Shown here: in pieces, positions 7,846-16,967 of the stretch
How positions within the stretch are numbered: the first letter of the stretch is position 1
Layout: the number at the start of each line of letters is the position of its first letter
NCBI RefSeq assembly: GCF_000259195.1
Contig: NZ_JH650770.1
Span: forward strand, 21,819-85,818
DNA: 64,000 nucleotides
Origin: Pseudomonas donghuensis
Lineage (GTDB): Bacteria > Pseudomonadota > Gammaproteobacteria > Pseudomonadales > Pseudomonadaceae
Direction: 5' to 3'
Program-made: the position numbers and the translations under genes
Notes under the pieces: model-generated
The model's input: only the letters and a program-made list of their open reading frames with translations
What the model was told of the DNA's origin: nothing
Database searches by the model: none

Positions 7846-9777
7846 CTACTGGTGAGCCAGCCAAGCCTGGAACATCAGAATATTCCACAACACTGTAGAG
7901 CGATTTTTCTTACCCGACAGATGTTCCGACCATAATCCGCGAACCATGGACACATTAAAGTGCCCTTGCTCCTCCAATCGCCGCTCATCAAGCAAGGCTT
8001 CCGCCCACTCTCGCAGCGGGCCTTGCAACCATTCCCTGAGAGGCACCCCGAAGCCCATTTTGGGTCGTTCCAACAGTGCACGATCAACGTGGCGGTAAAG
8101 CACCTGTTTGAGCACCCACTTTGACTCGCCTTCGCGGAACTTAACCGACAAAGGCAAGCGCCAAGCCAGCTCAACAATATTATGATCAAGGAAAGGTGCA
8201 CGACCTTCCAAGGACACCGCCATCGCCGCACGGTCGAGTTTGGTGAGGATATCCCCTGGCAGATAAGACTTGAGATCATTCGCCATCATTTTCTGCACAT
8301 CGCAAAGCTCATCGCTGATCGTTGCTACAGCGCTTGTGCGCTGCGTACTCGTTGAGTTACGCAACAGGCTGTCAATATCGTGATAGCTAGAGACAATACC
8401 TTGGTAGATAGCATCTGAATCTTTCGCCCCAATGATCTGAGCGACCTTGTGAAGCTTGTCACCGAGGCTACCGAAGCCTTTGGCTCCTGGCAGCCATCGC
8501 CCGACCGCATCCCAACTGGCTGGATCGACAGAAGTTAAAATTTTACCTACGCTACCACGTAGTCCAGCCGGCACAGGCTTGAGGTACTTCCACAGCTTCC
8601 CGGTCACAAGATATCGGTTGTAACCACAGAACAGTTCATCGCCGCCATCGCCGGACAACGATACAGTCACTTTCGATTTCGCTAGTCGAGAAACCAGATA
8701 CGTTGGTATTTGCGACGGATCGGCAAATGGCTCATCCCAAATGTTCGGAATCATAGGAATGACATCAAGTGCTTCTTGCGAAGATATATAAAGTTCTTCG
8801 TGGTCTGTGCCAATATGCTCCGAAACCTCTTTCGCATATTGCGCCTCGTTGAACCGAGCATCATTGAAGCCAATAGAGAACGTCTTGATTTTCTGACTCG
8901 ACTGAGCCTGCATCAACGCGACGATTGCCGAAGAGTCCACGCCGCCGGAAAGAAACGCCCCAAGCGGAACATCCGAAATCATCTGACGTTTGATCGAAAG
9001 CTTGAGCTGACGCTCCAATTCGTCAACTGCATCTGCTTCAGAACCCTCAAAAGGATTGTGCAAACCCTCTCGGACGACCTCGTCAATAGACCAGTAAGTA
9101 CCCAGTTGCGGATCTGGCCGTACCCTGGACACTTTCAAATACTGGCCGGGCATTAATTTGGAAATACCCAAATAAATAGAGTGCGGGGCCGGCACGTAGC
9201 CATAGCGGAGTAACGCGGACAAAGCCTGAGGATCGATAGTTGCCTTGAACGTCGGGGAAATCTTTAAAGCCTTGAGTTCCGAGCCAAACAGAAAGTCGTC
9301 ACCCATCCAGCCGTAATACAGTGGTTTTTCACCTAGCCGATCGCGGACAAGCGTTAACTCCTGAGTCGTTTGATCCCAGATCGCCATGGCGAACATCCCA
9401 TGGGTAAGGACCAAGGTCCTTTCTATGCCGTAGGCGTCAAAACAAGCTAGCAATGTCTCTGTATCAGAGCCCCCTGACCAGCCACTTACTTTACCTTGGG
9501 CTTCCAGTGATGCTCTAAGATCCAAGTGGTTGTAAATTTCACCATTGAAAGCTATGACATACCGCCCGGACACGGAAAGCATGGGTTGCGCACCATGGCT
9601 CGAGGTATCCAGAATTGACAAGCGTCGGTGCGAGAGACCCACCCCGCAGCCGGCGTCTACCCATACACCACCTGAGTCAGGTCCACGGTGAAGGATAGCT
9701 TTCCCCATGCGTGCCAGTCGCTCATCTGCGCCTGCATCAAGCTCCTTTCTCGATAGAAACCCTGCGAACCCACACAT
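7846..9777 (-). CDS. asnB: Glutamine-dependent amidotransferase of the asparagine synthase family (WbpS-like)
   Basis: A 643-residue AsnB-family protein. It begins MCGFAGF, so Cys2 is the glutaminase nucleophile of the class II GATase domain (residues 2 to about 190, with HRGPDSGG and FNGEIYNH). The synthetase domain follows with the PP-loop SGGVDSS at about residues 277-283 and LSGDGGDELFCGYNRY. In Pseudomonas O-antigen clusters (WbpS, WbmI) such proteins amidate the carboxyl of uronic acids to uronamides. Its position next to the uronate epimerase and ugd makes that role more likely than bulk asparagine synthesis. The sequence alone does not exclude asparagine synthetase activity. The ATG at 9777 is fixed by the need for Cys2. 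Confidence 0.88.
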   Translation of the reverse strand: MCGFAGFLSRKELDAGADERLARMGKAILHRGPDSGGVWVDAGCGVGLSHRRLSILDTSSHGAQPMLSVSGRYVIAFNGEIYNHLDLRASLEAQGKVSGWSGGSDTETLLACFDAYGIERTLVLTHGMFAMAIWDQTTQELTLVRDRLGEKPLYYGWMGDDFLFGSELKALKISPTFKATIDPQALSALLRYGYVPAPHSIYLGISKLMPGQYLKVSRVRPDPQLGTYWSIDEVVREGLHNPFEGSEADAVDELERQLKLSIKRQMISDVPLGAFLSGGVDSSAIVALMQAQSSQKIKTFSIGFNDARFNEAQYAKEVSEHIGTDHEELYISSQEALDVIPMIPNIWDEPFADPSQIPTYLVSRLAKSKVTVSLSGDGGDELFCGYNRYLVTGKLWKYLKPVPAGLRGSVGKILTSVDPASWDAVGRWLPGAKGFGSLGDKLHKVAQIIGAKDSDAIYQGIVSSYHDIDSLLRNSTSTQRTSAVATISDELCDVQKMMANDLKSYLPGDILTKLDRAAMAVSLEGRAPFLDHNIVELAWRLPLSVKFREGESKWVLKQVLYRHVDRALLERPKMGFGVPLREWLQGPLREWAEALLDERRLEEQGHFNVSMVRGLWSEHLSGKKNRSTVLWNILMFQAWLAHQ

Positions 9778-9818
9778 TTATTTAGCCTCAAATTGAGAAA
9801 CGCGTTTGCTAAGCGACA

Positions 9819-10703
9819 TCAGCTAATCTTACCTGTCTTTTTCAACATGCCATCCTTGATGCCTTTAAAAATATACTGCAGCCGTCGCATTTTTCGATCC
9901 AGGATAAGAGGAACAATCATGAGCTTGCTCCCCATGATAAGAAAATACTTAATTTTCCACTTCCCAGGAACAAACGACTTAGAGAGCAAATAGATAAAGT
10001 TTCGATATTGGTAATAATGGCGAATAGGTGAAGGCATACCAATCTTAAAACCGAAAAACAATTTATGCCCGTCACCAAGCATATGGCCTATTTCCAAGGT
10101 CGTATCAATAAAGATTTGATAACCTAACGCCCGACTGCGCCAACACCATTCCCAATCTACGAAATCGATAAACAAGTCTTCGTTCTTCTCCCCGATCCTC
10201 TCCATTGCGTGTCGAGAGACCAGAAACCCAGAGCTTAAGGTATAGTCTACCTCTATTACCCCTTTCGCCCTGTTAAGACCATCGTATATTTCATCGCTTC
10301 CTTTTTTTACAGCTAAAGGCCCCACACCTCCAACTAGCCTCCCTTCTTCAACAAGCGAATCAAAGCAATTAAGCAACCGAGCAACATAAGACGGCGGAAG
10401 CTTAGAATCCTGGTCCATCTCGATAAAAAAATCGCAACCAAGATCAAGCGCTATACGCAAACCGAGATTCTGTGCTTTTGCGATGCCAACATTGTTAAAG
10501 AGCTGATTCAGCACTATCTTTGGTGACACACTAACCAACTTACGAACCGCAGCCTGGGCGAGCACATTGTCGGAGTTATCCGATAGAACGACTACATCCA
10601 CCTGATCTACATATGTCCGCAAATTATCAACAAGCTCGACGACATCAGGATTATAAACCGTAAGTATTATCGCAACTTTTTTATCAGAGCTATACTCAAC
10701 CAT
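9819..10703 (-). CDS. Family 2 glycosyltransferase, rhamnosyltransferase-like
   Basis: A 294-residue GT2 enzyme resembling the WbbL/RfbF rhamnosyltransferase group. It has AIILTVYNP at the N-terminus, a VVVLSDNSDN segment, the metal motif IEMDQDSKLP, and SSGFLVSRHAMERIGEKNEDLFIDFVDWEWCWR (split motif ending in the acceptor-site DWEWCWR). The codon use is distinctly A+T-rich compared with the core genes of the window. It probably adds one sugar of the repeat at the inner face of the cytoplasmic membrane. The rhamnosyl assignment is tentative, although an rmlC gene is in the same cluster. ATG 10703 has GAGG upstream. Confidence 0.85.
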   Translation of the reverse strand: MVEYSSDKKVAIILTVYNPDVVELVDNLRTYVDQVDVVVLSDNSDNVLAQAAVRKLVSVSPKIVLNQLFNNVGIAKAQNLGLRIALDLGCDFFIEMDQDSKLPPSYVARLLNCFDSLVEEGRLVGGVGPLAVKKGSDEIYDGLNRAKGVIEVDYTLSSGFLVSRHAMERIGEKNEDLFIDFVDWEWCWRSRALGYQIFIDTTLEIGHMLGDGHKLFFGFKIGMPSPIRHYYQYRNFIYLLSKSFVPGKWKIKYFLIMGSKLMIVPLILDRKMRRLQYIFKGIKDGMLKKTGKIS

Positions 10704-10715
10704 AATTCTACCTCA

Positions 10716-12047
10716 TCACCGGCCACTATGAGAGGCTAGACGAAGTGCAAGCCCGAAAAATTTAATTATCGAAAACAAAATAAAAATATCCAACATATAG
10801 GCCAATCCCACCGCCGGCTCCAACAGCATAGGGATCGAGCGAACCCACAACGCGGCAGCGATTGCTGAATAGAACATACCGCCTTCAAATCTGGAGAGCG
10901 AGGAGACCGATGCCAACAAAAAGCCGATAAACGCTGAAAAAATAAACCCTGGAATCAACCCGAAATATTTATAAGCAAACAAATCAAAGTGACTAGTTGG
11001 ACCGCCAGCAATATCATAATTAGGGTACCAATAAAGCAAACTCTGTTTGCCAATCGTATAATTATCAACGGGGTGCCCTACTAGCTCGCTCATCTTTGTC
11101 ACGCTAACCAGCGGCGCCAGCAACTGAATAAACACGCCATCAGTTTCTAGCTCCTCAATCACATCATTTGGCAGTGCGAAATAGTATTTATCGCCATTGG
11201 CCAACACCCTCAACACTAACCTTTCGACGAGCATCGGAACTTCGGGCATGTACCCCCCTCCAGAGCTCGCATCAACCCCTGAGTTATCCAGATTCTTAGC
11301 CAATACAAACAAAGCAAAAAAGCCAACAACCGTCGAAATGAGTGCGACCTTTATAAAACCTAAACGCACCCTAATACCAAGCATCGCAAGCGCGAACAAT
11401 GATGCATATATAGCCTCAAGCACAGCAAATTTCGCGCCGTTCAACATGGAGCTAACAACAAGAACGAACAAATACAACAAGAACAAACACCACGTCGCGA
11501 AACCTCTTCGCCCTTCCCGCCAGCGTTCGACACACATCAAAAATAGGTAGCCTATAAGAAACAACCTAAAGCCGTCTGCTACACGAACAAATGCCCCCAT
11601 CCCTCGATTCTGTTCAAACCTGTTTGTTTCTGCACTAACACCCAGCCCCGTTTTAAAAATCAAGAACAAGGCGAGCGCAAAGTAAACAATCAGCACCAGG
11701 TAAAACTCAAATCGCCCTTTTCCCGCAGGGACTAAAAAGACATTTACCGCACTGCGAAACCAGGAAAGCCGATTATGAAGAGAGCTATAAACGAACCACA
11801 AGATAAAAGCATAAGAAAATAAAATGAAAATTAGATAAGCGGATATATATCCAGACAAAAAAAGTGCAACAACGATCCCGTAGGCCGTACCTAACGTAAA
11901 CGTCCAATAGAAATGCAAGGGATCAAGATAACCAACCAAAACTGACTTTCGAATAGAAATGTAGAGCACAAAACTAACCGCCGCAATGGAGGCTAGTACC
12001 AGCGCAATATGAGAAAAAGCAAATTCAAAAAAGTCGACGTCGCTCAT
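10716..12047 (-). CDS. wzy: O-antigen polymerase (Wzy-type membrane protein)
   Basis: A 443-residue polytopic membrane protein with roughly 10-12 hydrophobic segments and one large polar loop around residues 255-345, the architecture of Wzy and oligosaccharide repeat unit polymerases. No catalytic motif can be named, as Wzy proteins barely share sequence. The call rests on topology and on being the only such protein in a Wzx/Wzz-type cluster. It would join undecaprenyl-linked O-units in the periplasm, with Wzz setting length. It is among the most A+T-rich genes of the window, typical of a serotype-determining gene. Its ATG overlaps the stop of the upstream glycosyltransferase (ATGA at 12044-12047), implying translational coupling. 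Confidence 0.82.
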   Translation of the reverse strand: MSDVDFFEFAFSHIALVLASIAAVSFVLYISIRKSVLVGYLDPLHFYWTFTLGTAYGIVVALFLSGYISAYLIFILFSYAFILWFVYSSLHNRLSWFRSAVNVFLVPAGKGRFEFYLVLIVYFALALFLIFKTGLGVSAETNRFEQNRGMGAFVRVADGFRLFLIGYLFLMCVERWREGRRGFATWCLFLLYLFVLVVSSMLNGAKFAVLEAIYASLFALAMLGIRVRLGFIKVALISTVVGFFALFVLAKNLDNSGVDASSGGGYMPEVPMLVERLVLRVLANGDKYYFALPNDVIEELETDGVFIQLLAPLVSVTKMSELVGHPVDNYTIGKQSLLYWYPNYDIAGGPTSHFDLFAYKYFGLIPGFIFSAFIGFLLASVSSLSRFEGGMFYSAIAAALWVRSIPMLLEPAVGLAYMLDIFILFSIIKFFGLALRLASHSGR

Positions 12048-12946
12048 TTTTTTCTGCGCAAGTATTTAACGACTACACCCGGAGCTTGCAACACACTTGC
12101 CACACACTCCGACCACGTGCATGAGCGAAACAGGTCCCGTACAACTGAGAATTTTCCAATTCTCGCCGAATGAAGTGAATAGTACGCTAGTGTTTTTGCT
12201 ATAGCCACTTGCTGAATCTGTGCAGGCGCTAGAGCCCGAATAAGATCACGAACCATGAAAAACTGCGAAACCGCATTTTTATAGGAATTTGTTTCATGCT
12301 GACGATAACGAACCGCCGTTATATCAGCTTTAAAGTCGAACCCCTTTCCTCTTTGCCCATATTTTTGGAATAGTTTTATGAACATGGGGTAGTCATCCAG
12401 TTTCAATGTCGGGTCCCACCCCCCAATTCCACGCAAGGCTTCCGTTCTGAAAATAGTAGATTGCAATAGAATGGGGGATGGATAGTCCGTGAACATTTCG
12501 AGTTCCCGAGCCTCCTCCGATAGTGAGAAAAACCGCTCATGATCTTTCCTATAGACAAGCCCCTTGCGTCCGTCCTCAAAGAAGTACTCACCACCGCCAA
12601 TCACAAACTTATATTGCCCGTGACTGATTTCAGTAAATAGTTTCTCCACTCCATCCGGAACCAGAATATCATCGGACGCGATAAAAAAGCAGTACTCGGT
12701 ATCAATCATGGAAAGTGCAAGATTCAGAGAAGAGACAAGCCCAGCATTGGGCTTGGTAATCAGCGACACCTTATGAGCAAGCTGATTATCTTCAATATAC
12801 CTTTGAATCAAGTTGACAGTACCATCCGTCGAACCATCATCAACAACAATAATTTTTGTGCCTGGTATATTAACTATCGCGGCAGCGTCAATACACCCAA
12901 GCACATAAGCAGAGTGATTATATGAAGGAATTACTATTGTCAACAT
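12044..12946 (-). CDS. Family 2 glycosyltransferase (O-unit assembly)
   Basis: A 300-residue GT2 enzyme. The first strand reads MLTIVIPSYNHSAYV, followed by IIVVDDGSTDGT, a nucleotide-binding segment, and FFIASDDILVPDG as the metal-binding motif. I chose the ATG at 12946 because AGGGTGG lies 8 bases upstream and it starts directly at the fold; a GTG four codons earlier (12958) is the alternative. It overlaps wzy by 4 bases. Donor and acceptor are unknown. With wbpL and the other two GT2 genes it makes four transferases, the number needed for a tetrasaccharide repeat. Confidence 0.87.
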   Translation of the reverse strand: MLTIVIPSYNHSAYVLGCIDAAAIVNIPGTKIIVVDDGSTDGTVNLIQRYIEDNQLAHKVSLITKPNAGLVSSLNLALSMIDTEYCFFIASDDILVPDGVEKLFTEISHGQYKFVIGGGEYFFEDGRKGLVYRKDHERFFSLSEEARELEMFTDYPSPILLQSTIFRTEALRGIGGWDPTLKLDDYPMFIKLFQKYGQRGKGFDFKADITAVRYRQHETNSYKNAVSQFFMVRDLIRALAPAQIQQVAIAKTLAYYSLHSARIGKFSVVRDLFRSCTWSECVASVLQAPGVVVKYLRRKK

Positions 12947-13031
12947 TGTTTCGACCACCCTAAGCCTAGCTGATGATTACACCTACACACACTACTTAAA
13001 CAAAATCAAAACGGATAGCCGGGCACTCGCA

Positions 13032-14300
13032 TCATGCAGCTTTTTCCTCTTGAGCAGTCGAAAAATTCCGTTTTATAAGTAACCAAACAACAATCCAATA
13101 CAATAGATAGTTGACTGCATAAGCAATTACCACTCCCTCCAAACCAAACACGCCAAGCAGCTTGACCGATAGGAAGTAGAAAAAGACCGAAGACGAAACT
13201 TCAGTAAAGATAAAGGTTTTCACCATCGCTTTGCCGAGCATAAGATAACCCAGAACCCAACTACCCACCTTCAAACTATCACCAATTAACTGCCAAAAAA
13301 ACAGCGCCTGCATTGGTAAAAATTCTTTACTGAAGAGGATAAGAATCAAATGTTCTCTGAGAAAGTAAATTGCAACTCCTGCCAAAACTGAAACGGGCAG
13401 TATCAACTTATACCCTGCGCGAATCTCTAACTTAATTTCTGAAAATGTCTTTAGCTCCGACAGCCGTGGAAGATAGTAAACCGCTAGTGTAGTGGTCACA
13501 ACCAACAGATAGGCTGAGCTGAGTCGCCACATCGCTTCCCAATAACCGACTTGTGTCCAACCCAACTCCGCACCAATTTCACTCCTCACAAGCATTTGAG
13601 TGGTTGGCACGCAAGCAGCTGAGACTGCAGCCATCAAGGAAAACTTAAATAATTTAATGGTAATATCTTTGTCAACTTTCCCAAAAAATGAAGAAAGCGA
13701 CATCCAAACCTGCTTGCGACATATAAATAGCGTGCCAAGCAGCGAAAAAGATTGGTATATTGCTAACGCCACGAGCGCGCCATACAAGCCTCCGTATAAC
13801 GCTAAGCCCCCCGTAATAACCAGAGAAAACAAACTACCTAAAATATTGGAAACCACACAGCGACCAATATCTTTCAAACCATTAAGAATAGCCAAAAGCA
13901 GACTATTAAATACAAAAAAGGTTAACCCTACAGAGAACCACTTGAACACCCCTGAAAACTCTACATTCTTCAAGAATATCTCAGCCAAATCATCACTGAA
14001 TACATATATCATCAGCGAGGCGAGAACAGAAGTGATCAGGCTTACAGTACCAGCAGTTCTCCATATTTTCTTCTGCAAATCCGGCTCGTCGTGGTACTCC
14101 GCAGTATATTTGGTCACCCCGTTATTGAAAGCCCCACTTGCAAAAGTGGTAATAATTGCAACTGCATTTTGAAACTGGCCGAATGCCGCATAACCCGCTG
14201 GCCCAACATATAGGGCCAGCAGTTTATTGATACCCAAAAGGGTAAGCATCTTGACCAAGACCGCGATACCATTCAGCAGGCTGGTTTTAATTAATGTCAC
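13032..14300 (-). CDS. wzx: O-antigen flippase (Wzx, polysaccharide transporter family)
   Basis: A 422-residue membrane protein with about 12 hydrophobic segments, starting with SLLNGIAVLVKMLTLLGINK. This resembles the WzxE/RfbX branch of the MOP exporter superfamily. It would move undecaprenyl-diphosphate-linked O-units from the inner to the outer face of the cytoplasmic membrane. The start is GTG at 14300 with only a weak ribosome site (GGTTGAC), and it begins 6 bases after the aminotransferase stop, so it may rely on translational coupling. Low GC. The gap of 85 bases before the next glycosyltransferase is the largest in this part of the operon and shows no promoter or hairpin I can support. 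Confidence 0.87.
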   Translation of the reverse strand: MTLIKTSLLNGIAVLVKMLTLLGINKLLALYVGPAGYAAFGQFQNAVAIITTFASGAFNNGVTKYTAEYHDEPDLQKKIWRTAGTVSLITSVLASLMIYVFSDDLAEIFLKNVEFSGVFKWFSVGLTFFVFNSLLLAILNGLKDIGRCVVSNILGSLFSLVITGGLALYGGLYGALVALAIYQSFSLLGTLFICRKQVWMSLSSFFGKVDKDITIKLFKFSLMAAVSAACVPTTQMLVRSEIGAELGWTQVGYWEAMWRLSSAYLLVVTTTLAVYYLPRLSELKTFSEIKLEIRAGYKLILPVSVLAGVAIYFLREHLILILFSKEFLPMQALFFWQLIGDSLKVGSWVLGYLMLGKAMVKTFIFTEVSSSVFFYFLSVKLLGVFGLEGVVIAYAVNYLLYWIVVWLLIKRNFSTAQEEKAA

Positions 14301-14306
14301 GTCAAG

Positions 14307-15431
14307 TCAACCAGCGCTGAAAGCATTGCAAGCGGCAACTACATGGTTAGCCTCTTCTACAGTCATCGTCGGCCCCATTGGCAGGCTGATGACTTGTTCA
14401 TGTATTGCTTCAGTAATCGGTAGAGAGCGCTGATTCCACTCGGCATACGCCTGTTGCCGGTGAGGTGGAATCGGATAATGGATTAGTGTTTGAACACCCT
14501 GCTCTGCCAAGTGACTTTGCAGCAATTCTCGACGCTCACTGCGAACCACAAAAAGATGCCAAACATGGGACTCAAGAGACGCTGCAGACATGGAAGGTGC
14601 TGCTGGGAGCGTAATAGCAGGATTCTTAATACCTTTCAGGTAAACGTCTGCAATGACTCTGCGATGTTCTGTTTGAGCATCCAGGTGCTTAAGCTTGACA
14701 CTCAACATGGCCGCCTGGATCTCATCCAGCCGACTGTTAACGCCGGGGAACAGGTTTTTGTACTTCTCATGCGAACCATAGTTGCGCAGTGCTTTCAGGG
14801 TCTGCGCAAGTTCTGCGTCACTGGTAGTAATCGCACCAGCATCTCCCAAAGCGCCCAGGTTTTTTCCTGGATAGAAGCTGAACCCCGAAGCATCTCCCCA
14901 GTTGCCCGCTTTACGGCCATCAATACTGGCACCGTGCGACTGCGCCGAATCTTCAAGAATCAACAAGTTATGCTTTTGCGCAATTTCGCGTAACGCCGGC
15001 ATATCAGCCAGTTGCCCATAGAGATGCACGGGCAGTAGAACACGCGTTCTGGATGTAATTGCTGCTTCAACCTTGCTCGGGCAGAGATTGTATGTTTCCA
15101 GGTCAGGCTCGACTAACACCGGAACCAATCGATTTTCGGTGACAGCGAGAATACTCGCGATGTAGGTATTGGCAGGAACGATTACTTCATCGCCTTCCTT
15201 GATCTTGCCCATCTCCTTCCAGGCACGCAAGGTCAGCGTAAGCGCGTCGAGGCCATTGGCTACACCGATGCAATACTGAGCACCGCAGTAGTCGGCAAAC
15301 TGCGCCTCAAAAGAGGCCAGTTCATTACCGCCAATATACCAACCAGAATCAATGACTCGCGTACAGGCCTCAACAAGCTCAGCGCGGAGACCAGCGTTAA
15401 TGGCTTTCAGATCCAGAAAAGGAACATTCAT
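14307..15431 (-). CDS. fdtB: DegT/DnrJ/EryC1 aminotransferase, dTDP-3-amino-3,6-dideoxyhexose forming (FdtB type)
   Basis: A 374-residue PLP-dependent sugar aminotransferase of the DegT/DnrJ/EryC1/StrS family. The PLP-binding Lys is Lys190 in [22 protein letters not shown] contains the Asp that contacts the pyridine nitrogen, and an N-terminal [13 protein letters not shown] segment is typical of the family. In the FdtA/FdtB pathway it converts dTDP-3-keto-6-deoxyhexose to the 3-amino sugar using glutamate. The adjacent 3,4-ketoisomerase strongly supports this over a 4-aminating homologue. Its ATG overlaps the upstream acyltransferase stop by one base. Confidence 0.88.
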   Translation of the reverse strand: MNVPFLDLKAINAGLRAELVEACTRVIDSGWYIGGNELASFEAQFADYCGAQYCIGVANGLDALTLTLRAWKEMGKIKEGDEVIVPANTYIASILAVTENRLVPVLVEPDLETYNLCPSKVEAAITSRTRVLLPVHLYGQLADMPALREIAQKHNLLILEDSAQSHGASIDGRKAGNWGDASGFSFYPGKNLGALGDAGAITTSDAELAQTLKALRNYGSHEKYKNLFPGVNSRLDEIQAAMLSVKLKHLDAQTEHRRVIADVYLKGIKNPAITLPAAPSMSAASLESHVWHLFVVRSERRELLQSHLAEQGVQTLIHYPIPPHRQQAYAEWNQRSLPITEAIHEQVISLPMGPTMTVEEANHVVAACNAFSAG

Positions 15432-15949
15432 TATACTTTATCTCCCAGGCTCAGCTTTTTCGCCTCGACCACGCTGCGCGAAATTTCAAAATAGTAGTTT
15501 GTATCATCTTCACTTACTTGGACCGCCCCCATTTTCTTGTGGAAGGAAACCACGCGATCATTTCCTTTTACCACTTCAAAATGAGATTTTTCAAAGCCCA
15601 GATTTTGGAACCCGAACTGGTAAACCAGAAAGGCACTTTCAAGTGCAGCGAAACGGGTTTTTTCTTTGTTCAGGATCCAACTACCCCAACAGAACGAATC
15701 GTCCAGAATATCGTAGACGCGTACGGTTCCGCAGCGGACGCCGTCAAGCCTTTCGATGATGAAGTAATACTGCAAGCCATTTTGCTCGTCGGCTTTATAT
15801 TTTTTGATCCACTCAACCTGATCTTTGACGCTAGGTTGTACTGAAGACAGGTATCGGTTGAGCTCAGTATCCAGCCTGAGGCTCAAGATGAACTCAGCAT
15901 CCTGCTCTTCCACCAAACGCATACGAACTGTTTTAGCTTGAAGATTCAT
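15431..15949 (-). CDS. GNAT-family N-acyltransferase, probably for the 3-aminosugar
   Basis: A 172-residue protein of the GNAT fold (RimJ/RimL-like branch): an N-terminal [17 protein letters not shown] segment, a central beta region ending CGTVRVYDI, and the C-terminal [16 protein letters not shown] characteristic of acetyl-CoA binding. It overlaps the ketoisomerase stop by 4 bases (ATGA) and the aminotransferase start by 1 base. The three genes are therefore tightly coupled, and the likely substrate is the dTDP-3-amino sugar. Fuc3NAc and Qui3NAc pathways described first use a left-handed beta-helix acetyltransferase (FdtC, QdtC). A GNAT in that slot is a different solution, and the acyl group need not be acetyl. 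Confidence 0.78.
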   Translation of the reverse strand: MNLQAKTVRMRLVEEQDAEFILSLRLDTELNRYLSSVQPSVKDQVEWIKKYKADEQNGLQYYFIIERLDGVRCGTVRVYDILDDSFCWGSWILNKEKTRFAALESAFLVYQFGFQNLGFEKSHFEVVKGNDRVVSFHKKMGAVQVSEDDTNYYFEISRSVVEAKKLSLGDKV

Positions 15950-16344
15950 ACAACCATCCGGCAGAATTCTTGATAATTTCTGATATAGTCAAGTTCATCA
16001 TAGTGATCGCTGGCGAGCACTAGCAAGACGCAATCTTCACTGAAGTCGTGCATCTCATGCCACACCATTTTGTCTATCCGGATCGCCTTATTGGGCGAAT
16101 CCAGCCAGCTTTCAGCCCTCTCCTTCCCGTCATCCATGATCATCCGGCACTTGCCGGCCACACACACAGCTATCTGCTGCAGCTCCTTGTGGGCATGAAA
16201 GCCTCTGGGCACACCTGCTTTCGTGCCAGTCAGGTAGTAAACTCTTTTAATATCAAAGGGAATATTTTTCCCCCCTTCAAGCGCTACCAATTGCCCACGG
16301 TCATCGCCCATGACCTGAAAGTCGATCGTATCGATAAGACTCAC
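15946..16344 (-). CDS. fdtA: dTDP-4-keto-6-deoxyglucose 3,4-ketoisomerase (FdtA/QdtA family)
   Basis: A 132-residue cupin. The diagnostic stretch VPRGFHAHKELQQ contains the His pair of the FdtA/QdtA/WxcM active site. It moves the keto group of dTDP-4-keto-6-deoxyglucose from C4 to C3, preparing amination at C3. Whether the product is galacto (FdtA, leading to Fuc3N) or gluco (QdtA, leading to Qui3N) cannot be decided by eye. The start is GTG at 16344 overlapping the rmlC stop (GTGA), with AGGAGA upstream. The substrate requires RmlA and RmlB, which are not in this window. Confidence 0.9.
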   Translation of the reverse strand: MSLIDTIDFQVMGDDRGQLVALEGGKNIPFDIKRVYYLTGTKAGVPRGFHAHKELQQIAVCVAGKCRMIMDDGKERAESWLDSPNKAIRIDKMVWHEMHDFSEDCVLLVLASDHYDELDYIRNYQEFCRMVV

Positions 16345-16907
16345 TCAGCTATCTCCTGCACACTTTTTAAAAAAGGCGCATCGCGGTCTTTTTGATTGAT
16401 AATGAAATCGACCTTTTCAGGCCACTTTATAGCCAGCGTCGGATCATCCCAGCGAATAGCGCCCTCACACTCTTTGGCGTAATAATCTGTGGTTTTGTAG
16501 TGGAAGTGCGTATCCTCTTCAAGCGCTACAAAACCATGGGCAAAGCCTTCTGGAATCCACAGCATTTTCTTATTGGCAGCGGTCAGTTCGACACCCACCC
16601 ATTTCCCAAACGTCGGCGAAGACTCACGGATATCGACCGCGACATCAAACGCTGCGCCTTGAGTGACGCATACCAATTTCCCTTGTTGATGAGGGGCGCG
16701 TTGATAATGAAGCCCCCTGAGCACTCCCTTTTTTGAACAGGAGCGATTATCTTGTACGAAAGCTCTGGGTACTGGCAGCCCGCTTTCAGCCAGCAATGCG
16801 TGAAAGACTCTCTCGCTATAGCTCTCGAAGAACCATCCACGCTCGTCTTCAAATACGCTTGGCTCCAGAACAACAACATCAGGAATGTTAGTACGTATTA
16901 ATTTCAT
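16341..16907 (-). CDS. rmlC: dTDP-4-dehydrorhamnose 3,5-epimerase
   Basis: A 188-residue RmlC of normal length. Visible active-site motifs are VLRGLHYQ (catalytic His), GKLVCVTQG (Lys) and FHYKTTDYYAKE (Tyr/His region), ending with IRWDDPTLAIKWP. It epimerises C3 and C5 of dTDP-4-keto-6-deoxyglucose on the way to dTDP-L-rhamnose. It is the first sugar-synthesis gene after wzz and overlaps fdtA by 4 bases. No rmlA, rmlB or rmlD is present here, so it either complements an rml operon elsewhere or serves a special L-sugar route shared with FdtA. The ATG at 16907 has GAGGG upstream. Confidence 0.93.
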   Translation of the reverse strand: MKLIRTNIPDVVVLEPSVFEDERGWFFESYSERVFHALLAESGLPVPRAFVQDNRSCSKKGVLRGLHYQRAPHQQGKLVCVTQGAAFDVAVDIRESSPTFGKWVGVELTAANKKMLWIPEGFAHGFVALEEDTHFHYKTTDYYAKECEGAIRWDDPTLAIKWPEKVDFIINQKDRDAPFLKSVQEIAE

Positions 16908-16967
16908 ATTCCCTCTGATTCTTTACCGCGAATCAATACAATTAGGATCTGAGCCGCCAAGTGTCAC

